Source of the DNA: Mesodorylaimus sp. YZB2_4 | Taxonomy: Eukaryota > Nematoda > Enoplea > Dorylaimida > Dorylaimidae | Assembly (NCBI GenBank): GCA_030248295.1 | Contig: JASANH010001455.1 | Location: 310,001-374,000, forward strand | DNA length: 64,000 nucleotides | Direction of reading: 5' to 3' | In this document: positions 30,734 through 43,003 of the stretch, in pieces | How positions within the stretch are numbered: the first letter of the stretch is position 1 | How the letters are laid out: the number at the start of each line of letters is the position of its first letter | Position numbers and translations under genes: made by a program | The notes under the pieces: generated by a model | The model's input: only the letters and a program-made list of their open reading frames with translations | Database searches by the model: none | What the model was told of the DNA's origin: nothing

Positions 30734-32306
30734 CATTTTTAAAATCGCGGTTTTGAAACCCTTCGTGATTGCGACAGCCTAAAAATTCGAATTCCCGCAA
30801 AGATGTCAAAATTTTATGCTGTGTCAAACTTCTTTACGTCGTAAGTTCATTTTCTAGATTTCCTAGAAATATAATAGAATTTTCGGAAGAAATTACAGCA
30901 AAATCTCAAAAAATTAATTTTTAAATTCGAAATTGCCGCCTTTTGGGATAGGCAGTTTAGACATGCACACAGTGTGCGCCCCGCCTAGGCCATATATGGA
31001 AACATGTTCTACACAGCCTGCTTATGGCGTGGTGGCACGTAGGCTCTGCTATACAATGTGTAGGTACTAAAAACTGGCGTGGCCTTGAATCCGTCGATCA
31101 ATACGGCTATTATGCAAGTGACCCGTTTCTAGTTTTTGCGTTGTTAGTGTTCGTGAGATACTGTACTCGCTTTACGCGCTCTACGCTCGGTCGTCAAGGT
31201 AAGTGTCGATTTGATTATTCGAAAAAGCATGCTTATTTATGTAGGCCTATCCATTTTTGTCCACGAGATAGTGTTCCCATAGCGACGCTGGGTTTCTTGG
31301 CTCCTATTCATCGTCAGGTCGATATCTTTGAATGGGTGCATTAACATTAGGAAGTTGGGGCTATCCACGTTCCCCTATTGATCCCCTTTCAATTTACTAT
31401 AGCGAGGCGGGGCGGCCATTTTTACAGCCGCAGGTAGCGAAAAAAAGCCGGTTTTGTTTGCAAATATCACATGACAGAGAAAGGCGATTAGTATTGGCAA
31501 CCTATTGTGGCTTGAATGTCGGTCGTCTTTGCGGAGTCAGCAGAGCGTCAACCTGTTCCTAGTTGGAGTAGTCTCTTTTATCATTGTTCACAAGCGAGGA
31601 AATATAGTTTATCTCGTTTTAAAATAAGGCTTTAGCAGATGCTCCTGACTGGCCAAACGGCACGTAGGCCGTTATTTTCTTGCGTTTTCAATCCCTCTGC
31701 ATACGTTTAGTGCATTCCCAATAGTGCATCCGTTCTGCCTCATTCTTTTCTTGTTCTGTTACGGCGTCTCTACTGGCTTCTTTCTAGCTGATTGATTTGC
31801 ACTGCAGCATCGGTCGCTGCACGTATGTACCTCATGTCGTGCTGGCGTGGCTGCTTCTCGAGAGAGGACAGCCTCTCATTCGAGAACTGCTGCTAAGAAG
31901 TGACGGTGGGTGTTGAATTTCTTGGATTTCATTAGTGACATTCTGTCATTTTGACGCATTTTTGACCTTTCTATCATCTTGCGCGAATACGATGTCGGTG
32001 CCTGTGTACTTTAGGAGGCACCTAAACTTTCAAATAATGAAAAGTAGTTAGGATTATCTAATTTGTAGTAAAAAGCGTTTTGTCCGTATGAATAGTCGTC
32101 GTTAGGCTATTGGCCCTCAGTTCAGAATGAAAATCGCGGTTAATTGGCGGGATTAGATCAAAGCGGTTTCAATAATGATTTGATTAAGTTTATCGAAAAC
32201 GTTTCTCGATGTTTCTTTAAAGCATAAAATGCATAAATTATTAAATCCGCTTTGCTAATTAATTAAGAAATATAATAATTATGTTATAGGATTAATTAAT
32301 TAAAAA
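30734..32306. other. AT-rich upstream region of AMPK gamma
   Basis: No gene was supported. Short open frames at 31024-31562 lack recognisable content. The last 200 bp before the ATG at 32307 are very AT-rich with repeated TTAATTAA and probably hold the promoter and 5' UTR. Confidence 0.35.
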
Positions 32307-35300
32307 ATGAGTGCGTTACCGCCATTTCGACCCACAATTCCATCGGCGTATTCGAATCCGAGGACGTCTCAGAAAATTAACAAAGATCATATACAACCCG
32401 ATGGTTATTTATCGGCCGATGATATGGCGAAACGAAAAAGATCGAGTCCTGAACCTTCGAGGAATAGAATTTTATCTGGTAGCGCTTACGAAGGATTAAT
32501 TATCGATCGATCGCCAGAAGAAACTGAAAGAATTTCGAGGAAAGTTTCACATTTTTTGGACAAACAAAACTCAGGTAAAAATTCCGATTTCATCATCACG
32601 AAACAACAGTAAACACGGACGCCACTGCGAGTTCAAAGTCTATTTAGATTTTATGTTTGAAAGTCCAAGAGCCCCTAGTCGTACGTCGAAAATTTGAATT
32701 CGCGCGGACTTTTAATTGCCAAGTAGGTTCGAGCTGCTTATTGCAAAATAGGTCGGATATCGTGCGTGCGACGTTTTTTTCTATGAAGCTCTAAATTTTC
32801 AAAAAAAGTTTGCGAAAAAAGGCAGGAGTTTATATCAAATTGGAGATATTTTTAAATATGCCATGTTCGTGACCAGAGATTGGATGGCCATTAAAAAAAT
32901 CATACTCTTTTTCTGGTAAGCAGCTTGAGCCTGCTGAGCAATAAGAAAACCGCGCCCATTCAAATTTTTGACTGTCATGCATTTACTGTCCAGACTTTTA
33001 GGGGGGGGGGAGGGTGGGCTGGTAAAACCCTTTTGTATACTTTCATGGGATTTTCTAAAAATTTTGGTTGCAGTGGCCTTTTAAAAGCCTGCCATGGGGA
33101 ATTTCGTGACCATCATGTAAGCAGGTGCGAAGAATCACACGGCGTGTTGACTGGCTTCCAGTGACATTCGGGCGCTGAGGGTGTCGTGCCGTGCTTTTAG
33201 AGTCTTGGCAACATGCCCGATCGATAGGTGATTGTAGTTGAATTTTAGGTTCTTCTTCTTCGTCCTCATTTCTGGGTACGTTCAAAGGCAAAGTGCGAGG
33301 ATCAATGGAGAACCAGACGAAGAAGACGAATGCTCACACGCATTGTGCCACCATGCCGACCACGATAATTACGCGTCAGTTAGCTAGTGATGGTGGGACT
33401 GCGTCGGATAGCTCTCTACATCGACGTAATTCAGTTCCTGAATCGAAAGAAGACGAAGCGCAGATCCCATCGGAAATGTATTCTTTCGTTGTTGGTGAGT
33501 CATTTCTCTTGAACATGCAAAATTTCTTGTAAAGTGCGAAGGAAATTGAAAATAAGGGTTTTTTTCAATTTCCTTTGCAAACATTGTTAAAAGGTTCTCT
33601 TTGCATGGCTCTCTTAGCTTATGAGAGAAAAAATTTGCAGGTCTGACACGCGTTAAGTTGGAGGATTGCGAAACTAGTTTTTGTTTGATTTGAAGTTTGA
33701 CCGAGTACTTTTTGAAAGTTGCGCTTTTCCACTTGAATCCTTGTTGAAGAAGGGGCATCAAATTTTTGGTTAACACTTGTTTGTGTCTTGGTGAAGAAGA
33801 TGATTGACAGTATTGAGTAAAGAAAAGGGGAAATTTTTCTAGCATATTAGTGAATTTTAGAATTTTTGATTTGAAATTTGTTGAAGTTGGAAAAGATAAT
33901 TTTTGTGATTGGGACTAGGATCATAAATATTGGTGATCCTAATCCGATTGTCTCCGAAAAGAAAAGGATAAACATTAGGAATATCCTAGAATTAAGGTTG
34001 GTTGTCTTGGGGTTAAGATTAGGCTATGAAAATATATTTTAATCATGGATAGGATTTACTTAATCTCACATTGAAGATTTGGTTTTAGCGAAGATTAGGA
34101 TTGTCTGAATCTCGAATGGAAGATTTTGTTTTGTTGAATGATAAGAATAGGAGGGGTGAAGGAAGGAAATGTATAATAGAATAAGATAAATGAAGAGATG
34201 GTCATGAGATTAATATTAGGTGAGAATAATGATAGTGTTGAATTCGAGATAGGATCATAATTATCTTAGGATGAAGGGATATTTTATGATCAAGCTCAAG
34301 TGAGTATTTCCTTTAAGTCATTAAGGAAAATGTTTAACCAAAAGTTGAAATTTTGTATTTTTCTAGTCTTTTCTAATTTTAGATGATCCGGAGAAAGCAT
34401 ATGCTCAATTTATGCAAGCCCATTGGTGTTACGACGTTATACCGATGAACGCGAAACTGGTTATTCTAGACACCAATCTTGACGTAAGTCACGTTGCGCC
34501 CTCGTATCAGCGACTTTTTCAAAATTTTAGTTGACATTTTAGGTTAGTAAAGCATTTTATGCGTTGGTGTACAACAGTAAGTGTTGAACTGTTCTCGGGG
34601 GGGGGGGGGAGGGGTCACGAGGGTGGGTTGTACCTCGGGTAGTCAAGTGTCATGTACAGCGGAGATGTTATCTGTGATTTCAGGTGTTCGTGCGGCACTG
34701 CTTTGGAATTCGGTCAAACAACGTCTGTGCGGTATGTTGACGATTACGGATTTCATATTGATCCTCCTTCGTTTATATCGTACTGAAAAATCCACTATTG
34801 GAAAGAATCTGGAGAAACATTTGATTTTGGAATGGAGAGGTGAGAGTGTGGGGGTCAATGGGTTTGAGGGTGGGTTACTCGCGATAGGGCAAGATTGGAA
34901 GAGAATACCTGCATGGCTTAGGCTCTGGAGGCTAGGCAGATAGAATGCTTTGAATACCGGGCTAGGCGGGCTGGCCTTGTCTTATGATTCAGGGTTCATA
35001 CAAGGCTGAAATTTGATTGAAAAATGAAAATTTTAGAGCAGAAATGAAGGAAAACTGCGAAAGGTTGTATTTTGAGCTTTAAAATGTGGGATCTCCGCCT
35101 TTTTTAAGATGGAAATCAAATCAAATTTAATTAGATTTTGCAAAATCAGTCGACCAAGGAAGGGTAATGCTGTAAATCAGTTAAAACTGTCTCAGTAGCG
35201 CACGGAGAATGTGAAAATGATGGAGGAGAGAAATCGAATTTTTATTTTAAAAAACCTGGAATAATCAGGGAAAATCAGTTTTCATGTCTTTTATGAATCC

Positions 35301-36270
35301 TGCGGTTGTTCGTAAGGGTTCGACTCCCAGCTGGGTGAAAATCTATGCCGTGGCGGCGATTGGCATGGGCTAAACGTGAGTTGTTAGAGATAAAAGGCTC
35401 ATATGGGATTTGTTTTAGAAATGCTGAAAAATGAAGGTAAATTGAAAAAACTGGCGACTGTGTCGGCCAATACGAGCTTGTACAAAGCGGTACAAGTGTT
35501 GAGCGAAACCAAGTACCATCGAATACCAGTCGTGGATGAAATTACGGGCAATCCATTGTATTTTTTGACGCATAAACGAATTTTGAGATTTCTATATTTA
35601 TATGTAAGTGGAAATCCGAACCTTTTTAATTTTAATTAGTCAAATTTGATTTGTGTTTTTAGTTGGAACAGTTGCCTCGTCCATCATTTATGCAAGAGAG
35701 TGTGCGAACATTGGGCGTGGGCACTTATCACGATCTTCAGTTCGTGTATCCGGAAACACCCTTGATCGAATGTTTGGCTAAGCTGACCAATCGACATATG
35801 TCGGCTGTGCCAGTTGTGGAACGTGGGAATCATCGCGTGGTGGACATATATGCACGTTTCGATGCTATTGGTCTGGCTGCTCAACAGTCGTATGCTAATT
35901 TGGATAAGACTGTTGCCGAAGCGTTACAACATCGGAAATTATCGAATGTAAGTGATTTTTCGGTTTGGTTTGTTGAAAGTTTGAATGATTTAATATTTTT
36001 TAGTGGTACGAAGGTGTATTGACGTGTTTGGAGACGGATACGTTTTGGGAAGTTGTGAAAAAATTGGTTATGCACGAAGTGCACGGTTTAGTGGTGGTCA
36101 ATAAGAAGAATGAATTGCGTGGCGTTCTCACTCTGTCCGACGTGCTTCGACATATGGTCCTTATGCCTATTATAGAAAAAGAGTGCGACGAGAAAAGTAT
36201 GTTAGCTTGGATTAATTATTTAGAAATAGCAAAAGGCGGGAATATGGGTTTTATTTTAATAAGATCGTAA
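32307..36270 (+). CDS. PRKAG: AMP-activated protein kinase gamma subunit
   Basis: AMPK gamma senses AMP, ADP and ATP through four CBS repeats. Exons: 32307-32574, 33249-33494, 34383-34483, 34543-34576, 34684-34839, 35419-35603, 35663-35947 and 36004 onward, all GT-AG with consistent phases. The first two encode a Ser-rich N-terminal extension of about 170 aa. The CBS region follows with CYDVIPMNAKLVILD, GMLTITDFI, KYHRIPVVDE, LTHKRILRFL, GTYHDLQFV, VDIYARFDAIGLAAQQSY, EALQHRK, WYEGVL and TLSDVLRHMVL. The C-terminus is open: reading through gives a stop at 36270, while a GTATGT donor at 36197 could lead to an unseen last exon. Three Arg positions that bind nucleotide phosphates in human gamma1 look changed (AHWCYD for SHRCYD, NRHMSA for QHRVSA, EVHGLVV for EVHRLVV). 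GTF3C6 follows on the same strand. Confidence 0.9.
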
Positions 36271-36890
36271 TTTTGAAAATAACAGGCCTGAAAAGAGAGG
36301 GTTTAGGGTTTCTCTATTTTCTCTCCGGAAACGGGACTGGAAAAGAGAGGGTTCTTGTTTACGTGAGAACTGGTGGAGTGTGAAAGGCTTACTGTAGGAG
36401 GGGGAAGGAAAGGAGACGTGGATAATGGCAATTATGCTGGGGCTCTGGTTGGAAATGAAATAAGGTTTTTAGCTGATGTTGATAAGGGAATAGGATTGTC
36501 CCGGGTGTCTTTGATTGTTTTTCGATCGGGTCCCGATGCCGAGTGTAAATGAGGTCTAGTGTGGATTGAAAATGCTGATGAGTGGTTTTTGTTTCAGTGA
36601 ACGTATGAAAAGGGTGAATTCGGATTGATCGATGGCCATGGTGTTCAGTAGACAAGATGGGTTGATATAGATAGGGCATTTCTTGTAAGGGGCAATCAGA
36701 TCATGACTTTGTGATGCAAGATTAGTTTGTGTAAGAATCGATTGGATTGGATGTATGGATTGATTGGTTTGGGTTGTGTGCATAAAGAATATTGGTGAGT
36801 GGGGTTGAGTATGATGGAGAATCGTAGTACGATCTTATCCATTATGTGTGCGGGGACTGGTGGGAGTGATGGATTGGTTTGTTTAGGAGG

Positions 36891-37346
36891 ATGGACATGT
36901 TACCGGCGTCATCGCGTGATAATGGCGAGGAGTACGAAGAAGTGGTTTTTCTGGTGGAATTGCAAGGACTATTTGACGTGGAGACCATCGAACTGGATGT
37001 GAATCAAGGACGATGTCGAGTGGGTGGTTTGGATAGTGATCAGCCGGTGGTGCAAGTTGGACCGAGCATTTTCGTGGGCCGATGGGAAATGACACCTGGT
37101 ACGGATTTATTATTTCGAGAGATACCGCATAGGCAAATGTTGAGTTTTATGGGATCGTCGGAAAAACGACTGATAGCGCAGCGTGTACTGCTTAATTCGA
37201 AGAGGAAACGAAGGGAAGACGAGGAGGAGGAGGAGGAAGAAGTGGCTGAGGCGGGAAATGTAAGTGAGACGGAGGAGATGCGGCTGGAGAAGGATGAAAG
37301 TGGGCCGGGCGAAGAGGGGGATGGTGTGGTCGTAAATAATGAATAA
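36891..37346 (+). CDS. GTF3C6: General transcription factor 3C polypeptide 6 (TFIIIC subunit) homolog
   Basis: The 151-aa protein begins at the ATG at 36891, four bases after a TTTGTTTAG acceptor. Residues about 16-75 form the TFIIIC_sub6 triple-barrel region: VFLVELQGLFD, then CRVGGLDSDQPVVQVG and FVGRWEMTPGTDLLF, which align with VLVELSGIID, CKVLGIDTERPILQV and FAGEYEDTLGTCVIF in human GTF3C6. A basic KRKRR and a run of Glu follow, as in the vertebrate protein's acidic tail. TFIIIC binds the A and B boxes of tRNA genes and recruits RNA polymerase III. The acceptor so close to the ATG, and the same-strand AMPK gamma gene 620 bp upstream, fit an operon-like arrangement with trans-splicing, but a short 5'-UTR exon is also possible. 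Confidence 0.82.
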   Translation: MDMLPASSRDNGEEYEEVVFLVELQGLFDVETIELDVNQGRCRVGGLDSDQPVVQVGPSIFVGRWEMTPGTDLLFREIPHRQMLSFMGSSEKRLIAQRVLLNSKRKRREDEEEEEEEVAEAGNVSETEEMRLEKDESGPGEEGDGVVVNNE

Positions 37347-40300
37347 GAAAAGTTGTAGATCTCATGAGTGGATTTTAGTGTTTTGGACCAAATGCATTTG
37401 TTGTTTATGCGTCTGGAAGTGGGTGTTTGTTGTGTACAGGTACGTGCCGATATGGGTTTGAACTTTAGTGTATGCCCTGTGAATACGTGCCTTGTGGTCG
37501 GAACGAATGCATTATGCAAGCAGATTGAGCCTGCTGTGCATATAAAGGTGGGTGTACGCGGAACCAGGTGAGATTATAGTGGCGGTGCCTAAAAGAGATC
37601 TGGTGGGAGTGCATTCTTATCGGCTAGCGTTGTGTTGGATGTAAACATTCTTCTCTGCTTGGGTTGACGCCTTCAATTTTCTCGTCTGCAAGGGCGTTGC
37701 TATTGGAAATGTTGAAGGTTTTTACTCGAATTGAGCGACGATTCTGAAGTCACCATTTGTGCATGCCACTAAGGGGAGGACTTTGCTGCTTCTGTTGGCC
37801 TGGTTAAGTGTGGACTACGAGCGGATGAAATGAGCATAGGCCGACATGCTGGTATTGGACGATTGCTGAAGACACGATATGGGAAAATAACGAAAACATC
37901 CATGAGATGGACTATCATGTCATAATTTCTTCATACAGCGAGCTCGAGGGCTAAAGAACAAATGTTTGACATCATTCGCAGGCGGGAGTCGAACCCTCAC
38001 TTGCAAGTGCGCACCCAGCGTGAGAGGCATTAACACGCAAGGCCGTGACCCGGGCTACTCGGGAAGCGAGCCTGCGCACTCGGGATTACTCTCCATGTCT
38101 TATCTGCTAGGCCCCAAGTACTTCACGTGTTATCGTGTCTTCTGCATTCAAGTGGCTGGCGCGGGGAGTAGCAGGGCATTGCCTTCTGAAACTTGGCGCT
38201 GCGCCAAGTGCCGCATGTGTGCTTGCACCCTCGTGTTTGGTGATGTGGAGGTAATGGTGTTGTGTAAGGTGGAGAGGCCACTGTACCAAGGTGGTTGGTC
38301 CCAATGGGCACCACGGTTCAGCCCCACTTCAAGGTCCCTTCCTGTCCTTCCCTGACTGTGCAACCAGCGTCCCTGGCGGTCGGGAGCTCGACACTCTTCC
38401 CTTGCTACGAGACGTCAACCTCTCGGGTTAATGTTCAGCGGCAAGTACAGTCCTGAGATTTGCCTTGCTCCAGTCGCAGGCTTTTGCCCCAGAGACTTCG
38501 GTCTCTTCCACATATCTACAGCCACCTGGGGTCGCTTATTACCACCGTGGGAGCATGTAATAGCCTTGCGAGTCAAGCTAGGCGTTGTGCGATAACTAAC
38601 GAAAGACTATCCAATGAGACTTTACTTCTAACGACCGCATGGAACACACACAACTAACAGACTGACTGACGAAACCTTGGCACGGCACCGACGGGCAAGG
38701 CACGACAACCAATCAGCGAACGAGCCAGGCGCGGCGAAAAGGAACGGGCAGGAAGAAAGTGTCTGAATATCCGGCAAGGCCGTCTGGGTCACCAGTTCAA
38801 AAAAGAAGGGGCTAACCAAAGTCGAATAGCCACACCCTTACGAGCAGCTCTGAAATTGAGAGTCTAAACCTGACCTAATTTGGCTTACTATTAGTCTCAT
38901 CCGACTACTGGTCCCGTATGGACGAGCTTACACCCACCTCTTTTCTATCTTCTCCCTAGCCTGTACCAGTACCTTCGCTGGCCGCTCGATCCTCACATCC
39001 AGGCGAGATAGAAACCCGTCGGGCTGACGTGCTGGCTCGTACGACCTTTTTGTGAGTTCGCACATGGCGGTACACTCCGCAATGCATGGCTATCTAGCCT
39101 GCGCTAGCGCCTTCTGATGGATAATGCCAACCCATGCACACACCTGGCCAGGTCCTGTACGTGGTCACGCATGTACAGTAAATGGTGTACTTACTGTACA
39201 CCCAGGAGCACAGTGAAAATGACAACGAACGTTCACTTCCTGCTCTCCACTCCACACCACTCCATAATGTAGAGTAGCACACTTGGACTAGGGCATAGTG
39301 GCATCGGTCAAAGCATTTTTCAGATTCAAACATCACGGCTGCCATTTTACCCAGGTCATATTCACAGGCGGTCATGCGGAGTTCAGGTCAGAGGGGACAT
39401 GCGATTAGCTGGTTGCGAGTTTTTGTCACAGGATCCGAATGGTCGGTCACGATGGAAGATTCTAGAGAGCGCCTTTTTGACAAGGTTGATAGAGATGTAT
39501 GATTTGTGATGAGTCCATTGACGGCTGGAGCGATGTTCAATGATCCCATGCACGGAGTTAGTGCAGAGGTCATCACTGGTACTACGGTTTAGTCTTCGTC
39601 AACAGTAAAGGCCGCCACGAAGTCTCGGCGACCACCTCTTCACCCTGGGTGACCCGCGATCAATTAGTGCTGTCGAGGAGCAGCCAAACGAGAAACGGCC
39701 ATGGAGTTCTTTCGTTGTGACGACTTTCTTTATCCAAAGGCACCTGCTCAGGCGGCTCACTGTTGGATACCTGCTGACAAAACGAACTTGACAATTGGCT
39801 GCTCCTTGGGCAAAAGCAATTCAAGAGCAGGACGGTTTCTTGTCCGCAAGCGATTCTCGATTTCACCTGCTTCAACGCGCAGAAGACAATGGCCTCGATG
39901 GCATGAGATAGGAGAAGGCCCGAGAAGGGGTCGGTCGCCTTACAGATGGCTGCGTGACTCCATACATCATTAAAAGTGGAGATTGGGCCCTCATTCCAAA
40001 CATCTCCTGTTCTGTCGCGATTTTAATTAAAAATTTGCTCGCGTCTGGATCACGCAAACCAAACTTTTTAGCCAAATGACGTGGAGTCGTCAGCCAAACT
40101 GTTTTGACTATTCTCTGTGGCACCATAAAAGGAACTGCGCCTACGTGACTTGGCCGTGCAGTGCTGGCAGGATTCCACCTTTCGGCCATGAGTCTGTAGC
40201 TGGTTCGATACCCCAATTAGCACTTCGACTTATAAGCCCCCTTTTAGTCACTTGCCATCTTTGCTTTCACACGGTCCTATCATTCTCTTATTTTCTATTC

Positions 40301-40480
40301 GAGGACGGAAAACAGGAAACCGGATGGTCAGTGCGGACAGACCTAAAATAGGTGCTGCGATGGCTATAAAAGGTGTCATTAGAAAGGGGGGACAGAGTGC
40401 AAGGTACTGCTACGTGTGGTCTAAAATAGCATTAGACATAGGAGTGTGCCGACTGTACATCTTTGCATAGGAAGCCAACC
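37347..40480. other. Repeat-rich intergenic region
   Basis: Holds a reverse family A SINE (37930-38065) and a reverse SINE-like repeat B (38370-38530). A minus-strand reading frame at 39872-40216 (TPRHLAKKFGLRDPD...) and a neighbouring one at 39660-39875 are open but unrecognised; they may be a decayed element. No convincing gene was found. Confidence 0.4.
37930..38065 (-). repeat. tRNA-derived SINE, family A
   Basis: Reverse copy with GAGCTCGAGGGCTAA, GGCGGGAGTCGAACCCTC and CAGCGTGAGAGGCATTAA, the complements of tail, B-box and A-box regions. Confidence 0.7.
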
Positions 40481-41464
40481 ATGAACAACACCACCATCTC
40501 TGGTCCACTCACAGTCGACATTGGACTGACGGAGATTGAACTGTGGGTCCAACTAATCTTCTTCTACACCCTTCTGTGCGGTGTCTATTGCACAGTCAGC
40601 AACCTGGTCATCGCACTGACCATATACAAGACCAAGACACTGCGGACACGTTTCTTCGTCATCATCGGCTTCTTATCCTTTGGCCGCGCTTTGTCATCGG
40701 CCCAGCTGTTCGTGGTCGGAGTCCAAAGGTCACTGCGCACAGTCGGACTGGTCTCTATTTTCCAACAGCGCTATGTCTGCAATGTGATTCATTTCTGGCT
40801 CCTTCATGGTTCTGGACTGGAAGCTGGCTTATTGCTTCTTCTAGTATTTGATCGTGTCATAGCTTTAGCTTACGTCGCCAAGTACAGAAGCTTCAAGGTG
40901 AGGTCGGCGTGTCAAATATGTTTTGTTAGCTACATTGTGTCCATTCTGGTACTCACTGTACCAGCCTTCATGGGCATCACGTTGGGCCAAGTGGTATCGT
41001 GTGTGAACACGTACAGTGCCATCAGCGAATTGAGCAATCAGATGTTCCGTGTCATCGATTTCCTCTTGATCTTTGCCGTCGTGGCATTCTACGCCGTGCT
41101 GGCCGTCTACATTCGTGTCCGCCTGGGCCGAGCCAGCCGAGAGAGCATGTCGCAAGCTGAGCAGGCCAGCATGAGCAGGCAGATGGCCCTGATACCCTAC
41201 TTGCGCAACCAAGTCATCATGCACGTCTTCTTATCACTCACCACCAAGCTGCTGTACTTCTTGGCCAGCATTATCATTCAGCATGGCAAACGAATAGCTG
41301 CCTACGGAGGCGTGCTGATGACCATCGACCTGTTCCTCAACACGACACTGCTCCTATTTCGCAATCAGGACATTCGTGCTGGCGCTATTCATGTATTTCG
41401 AAATGTGTGGAAATCGAATCAGGTGGCATCGGTTTCGGTGGGAATGCGCACAAATACGATTTAG
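40481..41464 (+). CDS. Orphan seven-transmembrane receptor, rhodopsin-like / nematode chemoreceptor-like
   Basis: A single-exon CDS of 327 aa. The ATG at 40481 has a good context (CCAACCATGA) and gives an N-terminus with an N-glycosylation site (NNTT); an upstream in-frame codon at 40463 is less likely. Seven hydrophobic segments lie at about 24-50, 62-85, 103-135, 148-170, 195-220, 252-275 and 280-300. TM1 has SNLVIAL (the GNxxV position of class A). The end of TM3 reads FDRVIAL, a DRY-like motif. TM7 lacks NPxxY and reads DLFLNTTLLLF. Short loops, weak class A motifs and absence of introns recall the nematode srsx/srx-type receptors, but I cannot assign a family. A ligand cannot be inferred. 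Confidence 0.75.
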   Translation: MNNTTISGPLTVDIGLTEIELWVQLIFFYTLLCGVYCTVSNLVIALTIYKTKTLRTRFFVIIGFLSFGRALSSAQLFVVGVQRSLRTVGLVSIFQQRYVCNVIHFWLLHGSGLEAGLLLLLVFDRVIALAYVAKYRSFKVRSACQICFVSYIVSILVLTVPAFMGITLGQVVSCVNTYSAISELSNQMFRVIDFLLIFAVVAFYAVLAVYIRVRLGRASRESMSQAEQASMSRQMALIPYLRNQVIMHVFLSLTTKLLYFLASIIIQHGKRIAAYGGVLMTIDLFLNTTLLLFRNQDIRAGAIHVFRNVWKSNQVASVSVGMRTNTI

Positions 41465-42353
41465 AAGCCCATAAGATTTGAGTACAGTTTAGCACCGAGC
41501 TACTGCTATTTCAAATGACCTGCTGTGATCTTTGCGTTTGCGGGAGAAACCCCTAGATTAGGCCCCATTCTCAGGCTGGCTTGGTCTTGGTCTAGACTAT
41601 TGATCACATGTGTCACACTGAGAGGCGTATATTGCACGAAAACAGTTCAGATTGTCAATACAGGAGCAAGCAGCCCATCATCTGGCTCTTCCTAAGCACT
41701 TGACTCAGTCATATAAGCGAAGCTTTCATATATTTGTCGACGGTTTTATGGAATGCTTTGCCTGCTGAGACTGTTTTTGGAGGTTGTCTCGTTTTTATTC
41801 CGGCATTTCTACAATGCGCTTTTAATCTTTGTTTGCTTATTATATGTTTCTCGCTCCTTGAGTGCATATATTTGCTCGATCAATGAGTAAAATATGATTA
41901 TGAGCAAGCATAGAGTTCAATTTACGACTAAAATTGTCTGACTTCTAATCATCTTTGACAACATGTGACGCAATAGGTGTATAATGCCAGGTTTAGTCGA
42001 TCGAGGCAGGCAGGTGATTGGTTGTGTAGGTGGTGGCCGGGTGTCGTGACATTGTTAACACAGCCGACCCTTTGAAAATCTCAACACACAAAAGATTCCA
42101 GCAACGAATTTTTTTCTTATCGCATAACATCACACAGAACACGCGTCTTGTCTTCTTGACCATCTAACTACGGCTAAACCAGCACTTTCGAGCCGCACGG
42201 CTAACAAAAATATTTCACCTGCTGGTGGTATTTGAGCTAAAGTCTAGTTCTTAGAGCATAAAAAATCGAATCCTAAAATCACACCCTCAAAAGAATAACC
42301 CCTGATATGAGAGCTTTCAGAAAAACCAAACTTTTCATCTGTAGCTTCAGTGG

Positions 42354-42507
42354 TTATTGCTGTGGGTTTGTCTTAAGTACTTTGTCGTCGTCGTCTTCCA
42401 TTGTCATCTCTGGAACAGCAAAACACGCATTCTGGATGTCGAGAATGGCAAAACCGTTTTGAATGAAATTTTGCACGATCATTGGCCATGGCAAACATAG
42501 CTCACAA
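42354..42507 (-). CDS. Possible terminal exon, unknown protein
   Basis: On the minus strand a GAAAATTTTAG acceptor precedes an open frame of about 51 codons reading CELCLPWPMIVQNFIQNG, FAILDIQNACFAVPEM and an acidic end (MEDDDDK) before the stop. The composition is protein-like, but no upstream exon or family was recognised. Confidence 0.25.
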
Positions 42508-42867
42508 CTAAAATTTTCTGCATTTTTGTTGACTTGTTGTCGAGTTATGGACGGGCAAAGTTGGCCGCTTAACATTGCGCGTCTGTGTGGCTGGGCTAAA
42601 CAGGCAACCACCGCGCCTGTTGATACGCAAAGTTTGCATATTAGGCATTGAAATTTGGATGCGTACAGCAAACTCGCTTGTACGCAATACGTACAAGCGT
42701 ACGCCAATATAAGCAGCTTGAGCTAATTATAAATTATTGCGCATTTTTTTCTAACGATGGCGACGATAGATTAGGCCAATGTGCAAACATCCGTATTTCT
42801 TGTCTTATTGTCTGTAAGGCACCAGCGTTTTCATGTTCATGTTCATGTTTTACCACATCACCAAACG

Positions 42868-43003
42868 CTTATGCGCACTCGAGGGTGAAGGGACACATTT
42901 TACACGAAATGATTTACCGGCCCGCGAGTCGAACACTCGCCCGTAACTGCGCACCTGGCGTGAGAGGCAGACGCCTAACCCACCAGGCCACGAGGCCGGT
43001 TTT
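42868..43003 (-). repeat. tRNA-derived SINE, family A
   Basis: Reverse copy with GCGCACTCGAGGGTGAA, CGAGTCGAACACTCG and GGCGTGAGAGGCAGACGCC, then CCACCAGGCCACGAGG. Confidence 0.7.
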
